Shown: positions 10,646 through 18,708 of the stretch, one piece after another
How the letters are laid out: every line of letters begins with the position of its first letter
Numbering within the stretch: position 1 is the first letter of the stretch
NCBI GenBank assembly: GCA_002179805.1
Contig: NAVB01000969.1
Location: forward strand, 1 to 37,394
Reading direction: 5' to 3'
From: Acanthamoeba lenticulata
Taxonomy: Eukaryota > Discosea > Longamoebia > Acanthamoebidae
Length of the DNA stretch: 37,394 nt
Notes under the pieces: generated by a model
Seen by the model: only the letters and a program-made list of their open reading frames with translations
Told to the model about the DNA's origin: nothing
Databases searched by the model: none
Made by a program: the position numbers and the translations under genes

Positions 10646-11321
10646 ATGGCCACCCAAACCCAGTTCAACGTCCAGAGGGAGCCGATCCTGCCCAACTTTG
10701 GACTTGACGAGAAGGCGCTCTCTCAGACTGCCCTCATCCTCAACAGGATCGTGTCTGACCAGGTATCCCTTCCTTGGAGAAACACATCCTGCTTGACCAC
10801 CAGCCCTAACCCTTGGCTCGTGTAGGTCGTGGTCACGATGCGCAGCATCAACTACAAGTACAACGTCGTCAGCCCGAGGTCCTACATGGTCTGCGACCTG
10901 TTGAAGGACCAGATCCGGCAGCAGGAAGAGCTGGTCGACAAGGTCTCGCGCCACATCCGCTCGCTGGGCTACAAGGTGCCCACGTTGTCCGAGAAGCTGC
11001 GCCTGGCCTCGGTCGACATCCCCAAGGAAGGCGAGTGGCCCGACTGCAACACGATGATCACCACGCTGCTGCAAAGCCACGAGACCATCGTCCAGAACCT
11101 GTGCAGGGACAAGTATGTTCTTCATCTCCTTGTCTTGCTTTGGCAAAGCCAGAGGACTGACCCTTGCTTGCTCGCGGGACAGGGACATGGTGAAGGACTT
11201 GGGGGTGAAGGCGGTTGAGGACCTCATCCTCGAGTGCGAGCGGTGCCACATGCAGTGGGCCTGGCAGCTGCGCACCCACATCCAGACCCTCGCCCCCACC
11301 GGCGGCAAGCCCCAGCTCTAG
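10646..11321 (+). CDS. Dps-like ferritin-fold protein B, ferroxidase ligands lost
   Basis: Three exons (10646-10762, 10826-11112, 11183-11321) give 180 residues. Conserved Dps blocks: NYKYNVVSPRSYMVCDLL, DKVSRHIRSLGYKVP, LLQSHETIVQNLCRDK and CHMQWAWQLRTHIQ. Aligned to Dps, the five ferroxidase ligands (His, His, Asp, Asp, Glu) read Lys, Cys, Lys, Asp, Arg, so only one acidic ligand survives. Intron 1 starts GTATCCCTTCC and has CCCTAAC about 16 nt before the acceptor, which resembles a U12-type intron (see findings). An AATAAA lies at 11412-11417, about 90 bp after the stop. It is the divergently transcribed paralogue of the gene at 9438-10146, suggesting an inverted local duplication, probably of an ancestor acquired from bacteria (inference). 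Confidence 0.82.
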
Positions 11322-11411
11322 AAAAGCAAGAGATTGGGCCCCATCAGCCGCACGGCGCTTCCCCGCCATCCTCCGGCGTCTCCCTGGAGAGAAAACGAGC
11401 ACGAAAGAAGA

Positions 11412-11417
11412 AATAAA
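11412..11417 (+). terminator. Candidate polyadenylation signal, Dps-like gene B
   Basis: AATAAA 91 bp beyond the stop codon at 11319-11321, before the convergent IMP4 gene ends at 11479. Sequence match and position only. Confidence 0.4.
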
Positions 11418-11478
11418 AGGGCGGCGCTTGCTTGCTGATTGGCACTCTTGGGGAAGGAACAACGCTTCGTCCTGCGTT

Positions 11479-12964
11479 TTATGCGATGGAGAGGTTCTGC
11501 TTCCTCTTGGCGTTGGACATGTAGGGCTTGAGCACCCACTCGTTCTCCGCCTCGACCATGTCGACAGTGCCTAGCTTGATCTGGTAAAGCTTGAGCTCGA
11601 ATCGCGGGCCCACCTCCGTCAGCTCCACGGTCTTGTGTCCCTCCTTCTTGTATGTGTGATGCCTGCAGCCCCGCAAACCAACCCGTCAATCTTCGACGCC
11701 CTTTGCCCTTGGGCTCTCTGCCGTAGTGGCCACACGACGAGGGGACGCACGAACCGGAAGGAGATGAAGTCGTTGTCGTTGGCAAAGGTGATCACGCGCT
11801 GGGCGTCTTCCTTGGGCACCGGGAACAGGTGCTTCAAAATTTTCATCGTCTGCAAACCAACGACGCGGTGAGACTCATGGCCAGCGGTGAGGAGCAATGG
11901 CGAAAAGGGGATAGCGGGTACCCGCTCGCCCAGCTTGGAGTCAAACTTGTGGAAGATGAGGTGCGGGTACTGCTGTGAAATCGTCGCCCTCTCCTGCAGA
12001 GATATATTTCATTAATAATTATAAAAAAAACAGCGCAAAATGCGAAACGGCGAACCTTGAGATCGTGGCGAAGCACCGAGTTCATGATGCCGAAGTAGGC
12101 CGTGGGCCCATAGGGCAGGTGGCACACCACCAAGCCGTCTGAAGGTTGTCATCACAGCAAATCGCCGGTCAGTAGCGATGCCATAACGTTCGCCACGGGG
12201 GAGGAGGAGGGAAGTACCGGGCTCGCCTCGGTGCTCGTGGACGAGCACGAGGTCGGTCACCTCATTGGCTCGGCAGGTCTCGACGAGCTGCTTGAGCACG
12301 TAGTTACCACGGTTGAGCTTCTGTGCGTTGGGGAACACCAGTCGCAGCTCCTGCTCGTCCGAGCGATACGCGCATGGCCATCGATCGAGGATCAGCACTC
12401 GAGCGCGAGCAAGGACAACACAAACGTTGGAGGGGCCGTGGTGACGAACCTTGACGAACTGGTTGAGACGAGACGAGGGATCGCGCGAGGTCGTGATGAC
12501 GATCTTGGGGTCCCTGATGCCAGCTCGGGCGTACTCATCGTCGATGTTTTCTGCTCCACCAAAAGAGAGCCACAAATAAATAAATAAATACAGAATAAAA
12601 AAAGCCTGTGTCGCTGGAGCATCAGGACAGCGCACGTACGTTCAAACTTGGCAGGATCGTCGTAAGGGATCAGCTCACGCAGTTCCTCTTGCTCTTTCAG
12701 CAGCTCAGTTGGCAGCCTTCGCCCAGCTGCAATTTGTAAAATGTTAATCTATCGTCATCACGGCGATTAAATTGCAAATGGTGTTTACCGTCGATGGCTG
12801 TCTTTAAGCGCTTCCTCTTCTCATAGAGCTCTCGCTCCTTGCCCTCAAGTTGCTTTTTGAAAAGATATTCCTTCCTCAATCGTGCATTACGTCGGATCTA
12901 TCCACCCAATTGAAGCAAATTAACAACGATTCAGGTTTTGTGGCACCGAGAATCTACATACCAT
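11479..12964 (-). CDS. IMP4: U3 snoRNP protein IMP4 (Brix domain)
   Basis: IMP4 binds U3 snoRNA and pre-rRNA in the nucleolar small-subunit processome. About nine exons in phase reproduce the whole family: [20 protein letters not shown], a Glu/Lys coiled region ending in [130 protein letters not shown] and [20 protein letters not shown], the sigma70-like Brix core. Exon 1 supplies only the initiator ATG (12962-12964), which is followed at once by the donor GTATGTAG; the acceptor GGATAG joins directly to IRRNAR. Stop TAA at 11479-11481. The gene converges on Dps-like gene B with about 157 bp between stop codons. Confidence 0.95.
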
Positions 12965-13133
12965 GTTGTGTGGGTGGTTGTTTTAGCTCAGGAGGGGAGG
13001 GTGCCGGAGGAGCAAGCTCGATGGCGCCCACTGGTGTTAGGATGAGAGAAGGAGTTTGTTCGGGTTTGTGTTTTCCTCTCTTTTTTGATTTATTTTTATT
13101 TTATTCTTCTTTTCTTCTGCTCTGCCTCTGCAA

Positions 13134-14259
13134 TCACCTGTGGCGTCGTTTGAGGTACTTGGCGGCCTTCTCCTGCTTCTCGGTCATCTCCCGCTTCCAC
13201 TCGTCGTACTCGGCTTGGGTGAGCCCGAGGCGCTCTCGGAGGACGGCATCCATGTCGACCGGCGGAGGAGCGTTCCCCAGGAGCTTGTACCAGATGGCCC
13301 ACCGCAGCACGCGGAAGAGGAGCAGTCCGAGCGTGTAGGGCAGCAGCACCAGCTGCACCACCACCAGGTCGCGCCAGCCGGGTGGCCGGATGCCCATCAG
13401 CTTCACCTCAGGTTCGGATTCTTCGGGAGCGGCCTGTTCCTCCTGCTGTTGTTGCTGCTTAGCGTTCTTCCTCTTCTTGCCAGATGTCGCGGCGTCACTG
13501 TTGTTGGCGCGCAGCTGGGCCTGCCTGTGGCGGTAGGTCGGCGTCTGCTTCACCCTCGACAGAGCCAAGTGGTATCGGTGTCGCTTGTGGGCGTAGTGCA
13601 GCACCGTCACAGCTGCACGCCACGGCACGCAATCAGGCAACGCCAAAGAGACCGGTCGGGGGTGGAGGAGGGTGACGTACTGGTGATGAGCCAGAAGAGG
13701 ACCCATCGAATGTCATGTTCGGGAGCACCATAGCGATGCGCGTAACGACCATAGTACTTCACGTGCCAAGGGATACCTGTGTGTGCCCGCGCAGTCAGCC
13801 TTGTGTTGGGACAGGGGGAGGTGAGGAAGCCAGACCCTTGGTGCGGAGGGAGTCGTAGTGGTCTTTCTTGACGGGGTCAGAGAGGACGTCGTAGGCGAAC
13901 ACCACCCGGCGGAACTGCTCTGCTGCCTCTGCGGTCGGATTCTTGTCTGGGTGCCTGCGCCAGACGACCGGTCGACGTCAGAGCAGAGCAAGAAGAACGG
14001 GCAACAAGGGGATGGGATAAAACCATCGCTTGGTGAGTGCACGAAAGGCTCGCTTGAGCTCCGCCGAAGTGGCCTGCTCGGTGACCTCGAGGAGGCTGTA
14101 GTAATCGCGTCCGGCCACAACATCCTCAACCAGCTGGTAAAAATCGGAGGGGGAGCCGAATTCATCGGTAGAGAATCCACTCGTAGGGGGCACCCAGGCC
14201 GCCACCAAGACAACGAGCGCGATCGCGGCCACTGCCCAGCCAACGGAGAGGCCCCTCAT
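13134..14259 (-). CDS. DNAJC25-like ER-membrane J-domain protein
   Basis: Four exons are evident. The N-terminus is a signal anchor (MRGLSVGWAVAAIALVVLVA). The J domain follows: DYYSLLEVTEQATSAELKRA, then a splice joins ALTKRW to HPDKNPTAEAAEQFRR, giving the HPD motif that stimulates Hsp70 ATPase. Next come YDVLSDPVKKDHYDS and WHVKYYGRYAHRYG, typical of DNAJC25, then a membrane segment (IRWVLFWLIT plus AVTVLHYAH), a Gln/Lys-rich cytosolic loop, a second hydrophobic segment (LVVVQLVLLPYTLGLLLFR) and LTQAEYDEWKREMTEKQEKA. The frame stops at 13134-13136, shorter than animal DNAJC25 at the C-terminus. A donor (CACAG|GTGATT) lies right there, so a further small 3' exon ending about 13000 cannot be excluded. 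The ATG at 14259 is chosen because it begins the signal anchor. Confidence 0.85.
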
Positions 14260-14425
14260 CTTGAAGACGCCTCTGGGCACTGGCAAAAGAAAATGCGAAG
14301 GAAACATGTACTTTTCTATCGACATTAATTTGGGGGTGGGTTATCAAAGTTGGCTTGGAGCAACCGCGCCCAAGAACAACACAGCGACACGCTCCAGCGC
14401 CAGTACGAGATAGAGAGAGCGCAAG
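14260..14425. promoter_or_regulatory. Divergent DNAJC25 / EF-hand promoter region
   Basis: Only 166 bp lie between the two divergent start codons. No canonical TATA box is visible. Tight head-to-head spacing suggests shared regulatory sequence. Confidence 0.4.
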
Positions 14426-14857
14426 ATGTCGGAGACGCTATCGCACGAGCAAGAGCAGGAGCTCAAGGAAGTGTTTGAGTTCTTTGATAAGGAGAAGAAG
14501 GGACAGCTGGCGCCCAAGGATGTGAGCTTGCTGTTTAAATCGCTGGGAGAGGACATGAGCGAGCAGCAGGCCTCCAACTTGTGCGGTGGAGGGGGTCTCT
14601 CCTTCTCGGCCTTCCTCCAGAATCGGCAGCAGAAGTGGGCGGCGCAGCAGGCCGGCAACACCCTTCGCCACGCCTTCAGCATTCTCGACTGGTCGGGTCA
14701 GGGCTACATCGATGCCAATGATCTGCGTCGTTTGCTCACGTCGCAAGGCGAAAGGCTCACTCAGGCCGAGGTTGAAGATCTCATCCGCGACGCTGGTGGT
14801 GGACAGCACATTGACTACAACGCCTTCGTCGAGACTATGATCCGAAAGAATGTCTAA
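14426..14857 (+). CDS. Calmodulin-like EF-hand protein (possible myosin light chain)
   Basis: Single exon, 143 residues, about calmodulin/light-chain length. The start LSHEQEQELKEVFEFFDKEK matches the calmodulin first helix and loop. Loop 1 (DKEKKGQLAPKD) lacks acidic side chains at some coordinating positions and loop 2 is degenerate (CGGGGLSFSAF). Loop 3 is the best (DWSGQGYIDAND) but has Asp, not Glu, at position 12. Loop 4 is degenerate (GGGQHIDYNAF). Few functional calcium sites with a preserved four-hand layout is typical of myosin essential or regulatory light chains and related binding subunits. Which partner it binds cannot be told from sequence. No intron is needed. ATG context is AAGATGTCG. 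Confidence 0.85.
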   Translation: MSETLSHEQEQELKEVFEFFDKEKKGQLAPKDVSLLFKSLGEDMSEQQASNLCGGGGLSFSAFLQNRQQKWAAQQAGNTLRHAFSILDWSGQGYIDANDLRRLLTSQGERLTQAEVEDLIRDAGGGQHIDYNAFVETMIRKNV

Positions 14858-15009
14858 AACGCTCTCCTTCTTGTATCCTCAGGCCATGCAGCACACTCTG
14901 CCCAAGCTGTAAAGTAAATGCATATATATATTGCTTCATTTAATCTCAAAGAGCTGGATTTTGTTTTATTTTTCTTTCACGAGAGGGAAAAAAGACACAC
15001 AAGCAAAAG

Positions 15010-16147
15010 ATGGAGCGGTGGCAACAGCACGAAGCCCGTTTCTTACTCCTACTCACTGACTTGGGTTGGACTCGCGAAGAACTGTTCGAGGTGCCAAATG
15101 CCTGTGGTTGTTGCCACTTGCTGCAACTAATGGGGGGGGGGAGGGCAAGAAGACCAGCCAAAAGGAAGAGCCCGAGTTGGTGTCCTGCCCCTACAACCCC
15201 AGCCACCGAGTACCACGGCCTGCTCTTTCCAAGCACGCTCACACGTGCTGCATACGTGCCACCGGTCTGCCGCCGGTACACTTCCTCCGGGCCCAGTGCC
15301 CACCTATTCACACGCTCACCTCCCCGTGGTTGCCAGCCCGAAGGGCCTGCCGGGCCATCCGCGCTCTTCTATGAAGACGCGCCGGGAGTGGTGCGCCTCA
15401 ATGACGAAACTCTTCTCGCTTTCACGACCTCTACGCCAAGTGGGGGGCCGACCATCACGTCCCAAGCTACTCGCGGCAATGAGGAAAGGTACGCGTACCT
15501 CTCGCTCTTATAGCCTGCGGCCCTTGCTGACGGACAATGGATCAATCAGACTGAGAAAGTACACCGAGGCGACTCGGGCGGCCAAGCTGATCCGGCAGCA
15601 GCGGCCAGACTACAAGGTGAGCCGCGTCCCCGTTCCTCTGCTTGCTGTTGTTGCTGATGGCATTGCTCCGGGCGCGCAGGGGCTTGACATCGACCTGTTT
15701 GCGAGCCACTATACGACCACGACTGCAGCCACGCCAGAGGGCGGCTCGACGAGCGGCCAGATGCAAGCACAGGACTATCGGCGCCGGGCCAAGAAGTACC
15801 GCGCGAGGAACGTGCACGTCACCAAGCGCTCGCCCATCCAGATCGCGCGCGACTTCATCAACAACCGCATGGAGGAGATGGTGGCCATCATCCAGGCCAC
15901 GCAGCCGTCGCCCCCGCCAGAGTCGGCCGAGGGCGGAGAGACAGACGTCGGTAGGCGTACGGGCAGCCAGTCGGCAGAGGGCAGGAGAAGCCGCGGCCAC
16001 AAGCGGCGGAGAGATGACAAGGAGGATCAGCAAATGGAGGAGCCGCGCAAGCAACGGGGGCGCACCAGGGAGACAAAAGAAGAAGAAGAAGAAGGACTCT
16101 CCCGAGAGACACCACCATCAACAAGAAGAGAGAAGGAGCGTAGGTGA
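15010..16147 (+). CDS. SNRNP48: U11/U12 snRNP 48 kDa protein (minor spliceosome)
   Basis: U11-48K recognises the U12-type 5' splice site as part of the U11/U12 di-snRNP. Exons: 15010-15090, about 15144-15275, 15337-15488, 15550-15616, 15680-16147. The CHHC zinc finger is seen as SCPYNPSHRVPRPALSKHAH followed by TC, with Cys-His-His-Cys spaced as in the family. The next block is ALFYEDAPGVVRLN. The C-terminal hallmark QDYRRRAKKYRARNVHVTKR plus IARDFINNRMEEM closely matches the human protein. The tail is Arg/Lys/Glu-rich (RS-like) and ends at 16145-16147. Between about 15421 and 15480 the frame that splices correctly reads poorly, while the +1-shifted frame reads FHDLYAKWGADHHVPSYS, which looks more family-like (see findings). 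The intron at 15617-15679 is 63 nt and stop-free. Confidence 0.87.
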
Positions 16148-16211
16148 CGGGAGCTCAGGTTAAGCCTAATAGAAAAACGCCTCCAATGGGCATCTGAAAA
16201 AAGTCCCGTAT

Positions 16212-16497
16212 TCAGCTCCGCCAATCCACACAGCCGTCGGGGTTGCATATACTGCTCTGCAACAGCCAGCGCGAGGGCTCGTGCGAGCTTTCTCCTCCTT
16301 ACGCGCGCCGACCAGAACACATACACACACAGCAAAGGCGCGCTTATGCCGGGATGGTCGACGAGGGTGTCCTGCGGGTGAGGGAGCAGGAAGACGGCAA
16401 GCGCGCCACCAAAGGCGGAACGACTCACGCCCTCACCGAAGCCACCGGTGTGAAGGCCTGCAAGGAAGAAGAGGAGAAGCGCGAAGCACCCCACCAT
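16212..16497 (-). CDS. Possible small secreted Cys-containing peptide
   Basis: Low-confidence model. The ATG at 16497 begins a strong signal peptide, MVGCFALLLFFLAGLHTGG. Two candidate introns (donor GTGAGTCG with acceptor CCGCAG; donor GTGTATG with acceptor GTTGCAG) would join it to DTLVDHPGISAPLLC and SSICNPDGCVDWRS, stop at 16212-16214, giving about 52 residues with three Cys after the signal peptide. Its stop lies 64 bp from the convergent SNRNP48 stop, similar to the 63 bp gap at 18646-18708, and its start would be divergent from the membrane gene at 16894. The same DNA is also open on the plus strand (16243-16686, with a hydrophobic run), so strand and splicing are both uncertain. Confidence 0.3.
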
Positions 16498-16893
16498 GTC
16501 TACATTGCGGGCGTGGTCCTCACCCTCCTTCTGCTCGCGCACCGGTCCTTAGCGGCCTCGGTTTTAACGCTGGATGGAGCTCTTGCCTCTCAAGAAGGAG
16601 ACGGCGAAACTTCTACGCTCTTCAACTTTTCAAGGGGCCAGGCCCTCTTCATACACGACGAAGCTGTACGGGCTCCTCTTCTCTGAACAACACTAGCACG
16701 GCACGATCGCGCCGTTATGGCACATGCGCGTTGCGGGTGGTCATTTGCCGATTGGCCACGAAAAGCGGCAGCGCAAGTTTGTGCTGTCTCATATTGACTG
16801 TCGTGCTGGCACCAGGAAGAGCTGGCGGCGATCTTGTGGCATGTTGGGTGCAGCTTGTTCTTCTTGTGGAGCGGCTGGCGCGCGGCGCACATA
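16498..16893. other. Intergenic / upstream region of membrane protein A
   Basis: No gene is called. A plus-strand open frame crosses the left part (to 16686) and contains a hydrophobic stretch (VYIAGVVLTLLLLAHRSLA). It could be an upstream exon of the membrane gene, but I found no phase-consistent splice joining it to the exon at 16894. Confidence 0.35.
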
Positions 16894-18645
16894 ATGGCTC
16901 CACTCGCTGCCACGACGGTGGTTCCAGACGCCCGGAACCGAAAAGAGCACAGGTAAGAAGAGCCAACAACCTCCTTCTCCCCTCTGATCTGGGGCAGCTG
17001 CTGACACCCACCGAACAGCGGTGTGGACCTGTTGTGGAAGCTGGTCTTCCACCCGCTACGTCAGCGAATTACTCTCTTTCTCCCGCTCTACGTGCTCACC
17101 GTCAAGCTCGCCCACATTGTCCACGAACTCGCCCCGGCCACCAACTACGGTGCCGATCCCAGTCTCTCGTGCAAATAGCTTCCATTCTTCTTGCGTTCTG
17201 ACGCCTCCATTAACCGCAGGCAGCGGCGCTTTGACGCGCAGCTGCATCGACGCTGGGACGCACCTCTCCCTCTTCTTTCCCTACGCGCTCACGATGTGGG
17301 TCGTACACTGTCCCCTCTTCTATGCCATCACCAAATGCCAGGTAGGCTACTCTGCCCTTTGCCCTTTGCCTGGGGAGGCCCTCCCGTACTGGCTCACGCA
17401 CCTCTGCGACCTCGGGGGGCAGGAGCGTGGATCACTCTCCTATGGGCACCTCGCGCTGGGGGCGCTCACGCCGGTTGGCCTTTTCCTTGTCCTGTCCCAA
17501 CTCCCGAGCCTCGATTCGGCCTCGTGGCAAAGCCTGGTCCAATGCGTGGGGCTCATCTACGCCCCGTCGCTCGCGTGCGGCATTGCTTTACGACCCACGA
17601 CCCAAGCGCCTGCTCGATCTAGGACAGCACTGCTCCTACTCGCCGCCGCGCTGATCTACGTCGGGCGCTTGTCTGCCGATTCGGTGGAAGTGAGCGGCAA
17701 GCTCGCCCACCACAGCCTCCCAGGTTCGCCCGAGACCTCGCGCGTTCTCTCTCGTGAGACTGTGGCTGTGGCTGACTCTCGCCCCGCCTCGCGCAGTGTT
17801 CCTGGGCTCCCTGGCAGGACGGCACTTCCCCTCGTTCCTGGCCAACTCGGCGCTCTTCGTGCTGGGCTTTTTGTGGATTCACTTCACGCCCAGCGGTGCT
17901 GACGGTCCTCCGGTCACCAGGCCACCGCCTCCTCCATCGCCGGCGCCGCTTGGACGAGACGCCTCAGGAGGGACCGCCCTGCTTGGCGTGCTATCGTTCC
18001 TCGTATGTTGTCTGAGTCCGAGGCTTTCATGGCCTTGCGTGCATGAATCGTTCGTCTCACGCGCGCTTTCATAGATGGCGACGTCCTTGCTGGCGTCATC
18101 TCTCGAGAGCCACAGCAGCCTCGCGAGGTTTGTCCCCCTCTCCGCCTTGTCGCAATGGCCTGGTTTCTGGTGAACGCTAAGTGGCTGCTGAATGACCTCG
18201 AGCAGGGTGGGTCATGACTATTTTGCGCTGCTGCTGGCCTTCCTCATCAAGTTTGGCGGGAGCCAAGGCGACGTTGAGAGGTGGCGTCAACCTTTCCCTC
18301 CACAGAGCATCATTGGCTAATGTCTGACTCGCCGCTTCTCAGCGGGGCGGAGAGGTGGCTCCGCGAGAGTTGCTTCCTCGTGTTTATCGTGCATCCCATC
18401 ACCCAAGGCGGGATCGATGCCGCAGTCGCTTTCATCTCTCCGCCGCTTCCACTAGCCCTGGTACGCACATCCTCGCAACTACCCATCCTTCCAGGTCGTC
18501 TGATCCCCTTTGGCACCAGGCGGGGCAGATCGTTGGGCCCCTCGTGCTCTCCTACGCCTGCGCGTGGGCTCTGAAGCGGGCCATGCCGCCCGCCCTGCGT
18601 GCGTTCTTCGTGCGCTTCAACGATCGCTGCCTCACCCACCCCTGA
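16894..18645 (+). CDS. Polytopic membrane protein A, unrecognised family
   Basis: About eight exons are inferred. Exon 1 (from ATG 16894) reads MAPLAATTVVPDARNRKEH and splices to SGVDLLWKLVFHPLRQRI and TLFLPLYVLTVKLAHIVHEL. Later membrane segments include LSLFFPYALTMWVVHCPLF, GALTPVGLFLVLSQLP, VQCVGLIYAPSLACGIAL, PSFLANSALFVLGFLWIHF, VGHDYFALLLAFLIKFGG and ESCFLVFIVHPITQGGID, ending near RFNDRCLTHP. There are about eight to ten membrane spans. It is a diverged paralogue of the gene at 20990-23648, with the same order of segments and shared residues. The last span with FIVHP recalls acyltransferase-3 type membrane enzymes, but the N-terminal motif of that family is not visible, so no function is assigned. 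Several junctions, especially around 17930-18180, are uncertain. Confidence 0.6.
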
Positions 18646-18708
18646 TCCCCCCTCTTCGGTACTTTACCGCTTGAAATTTGTAAAATAATGAAAATTGATT
18701 TTTAATAA

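Noticed and set aside
16027..16542. 171-codon minus-strand open frame
   Set aside because: The long unspliced reading runs into the antisense of SNRNP48. Only the signal-peptide part with splicing is retained as a weak candidate.
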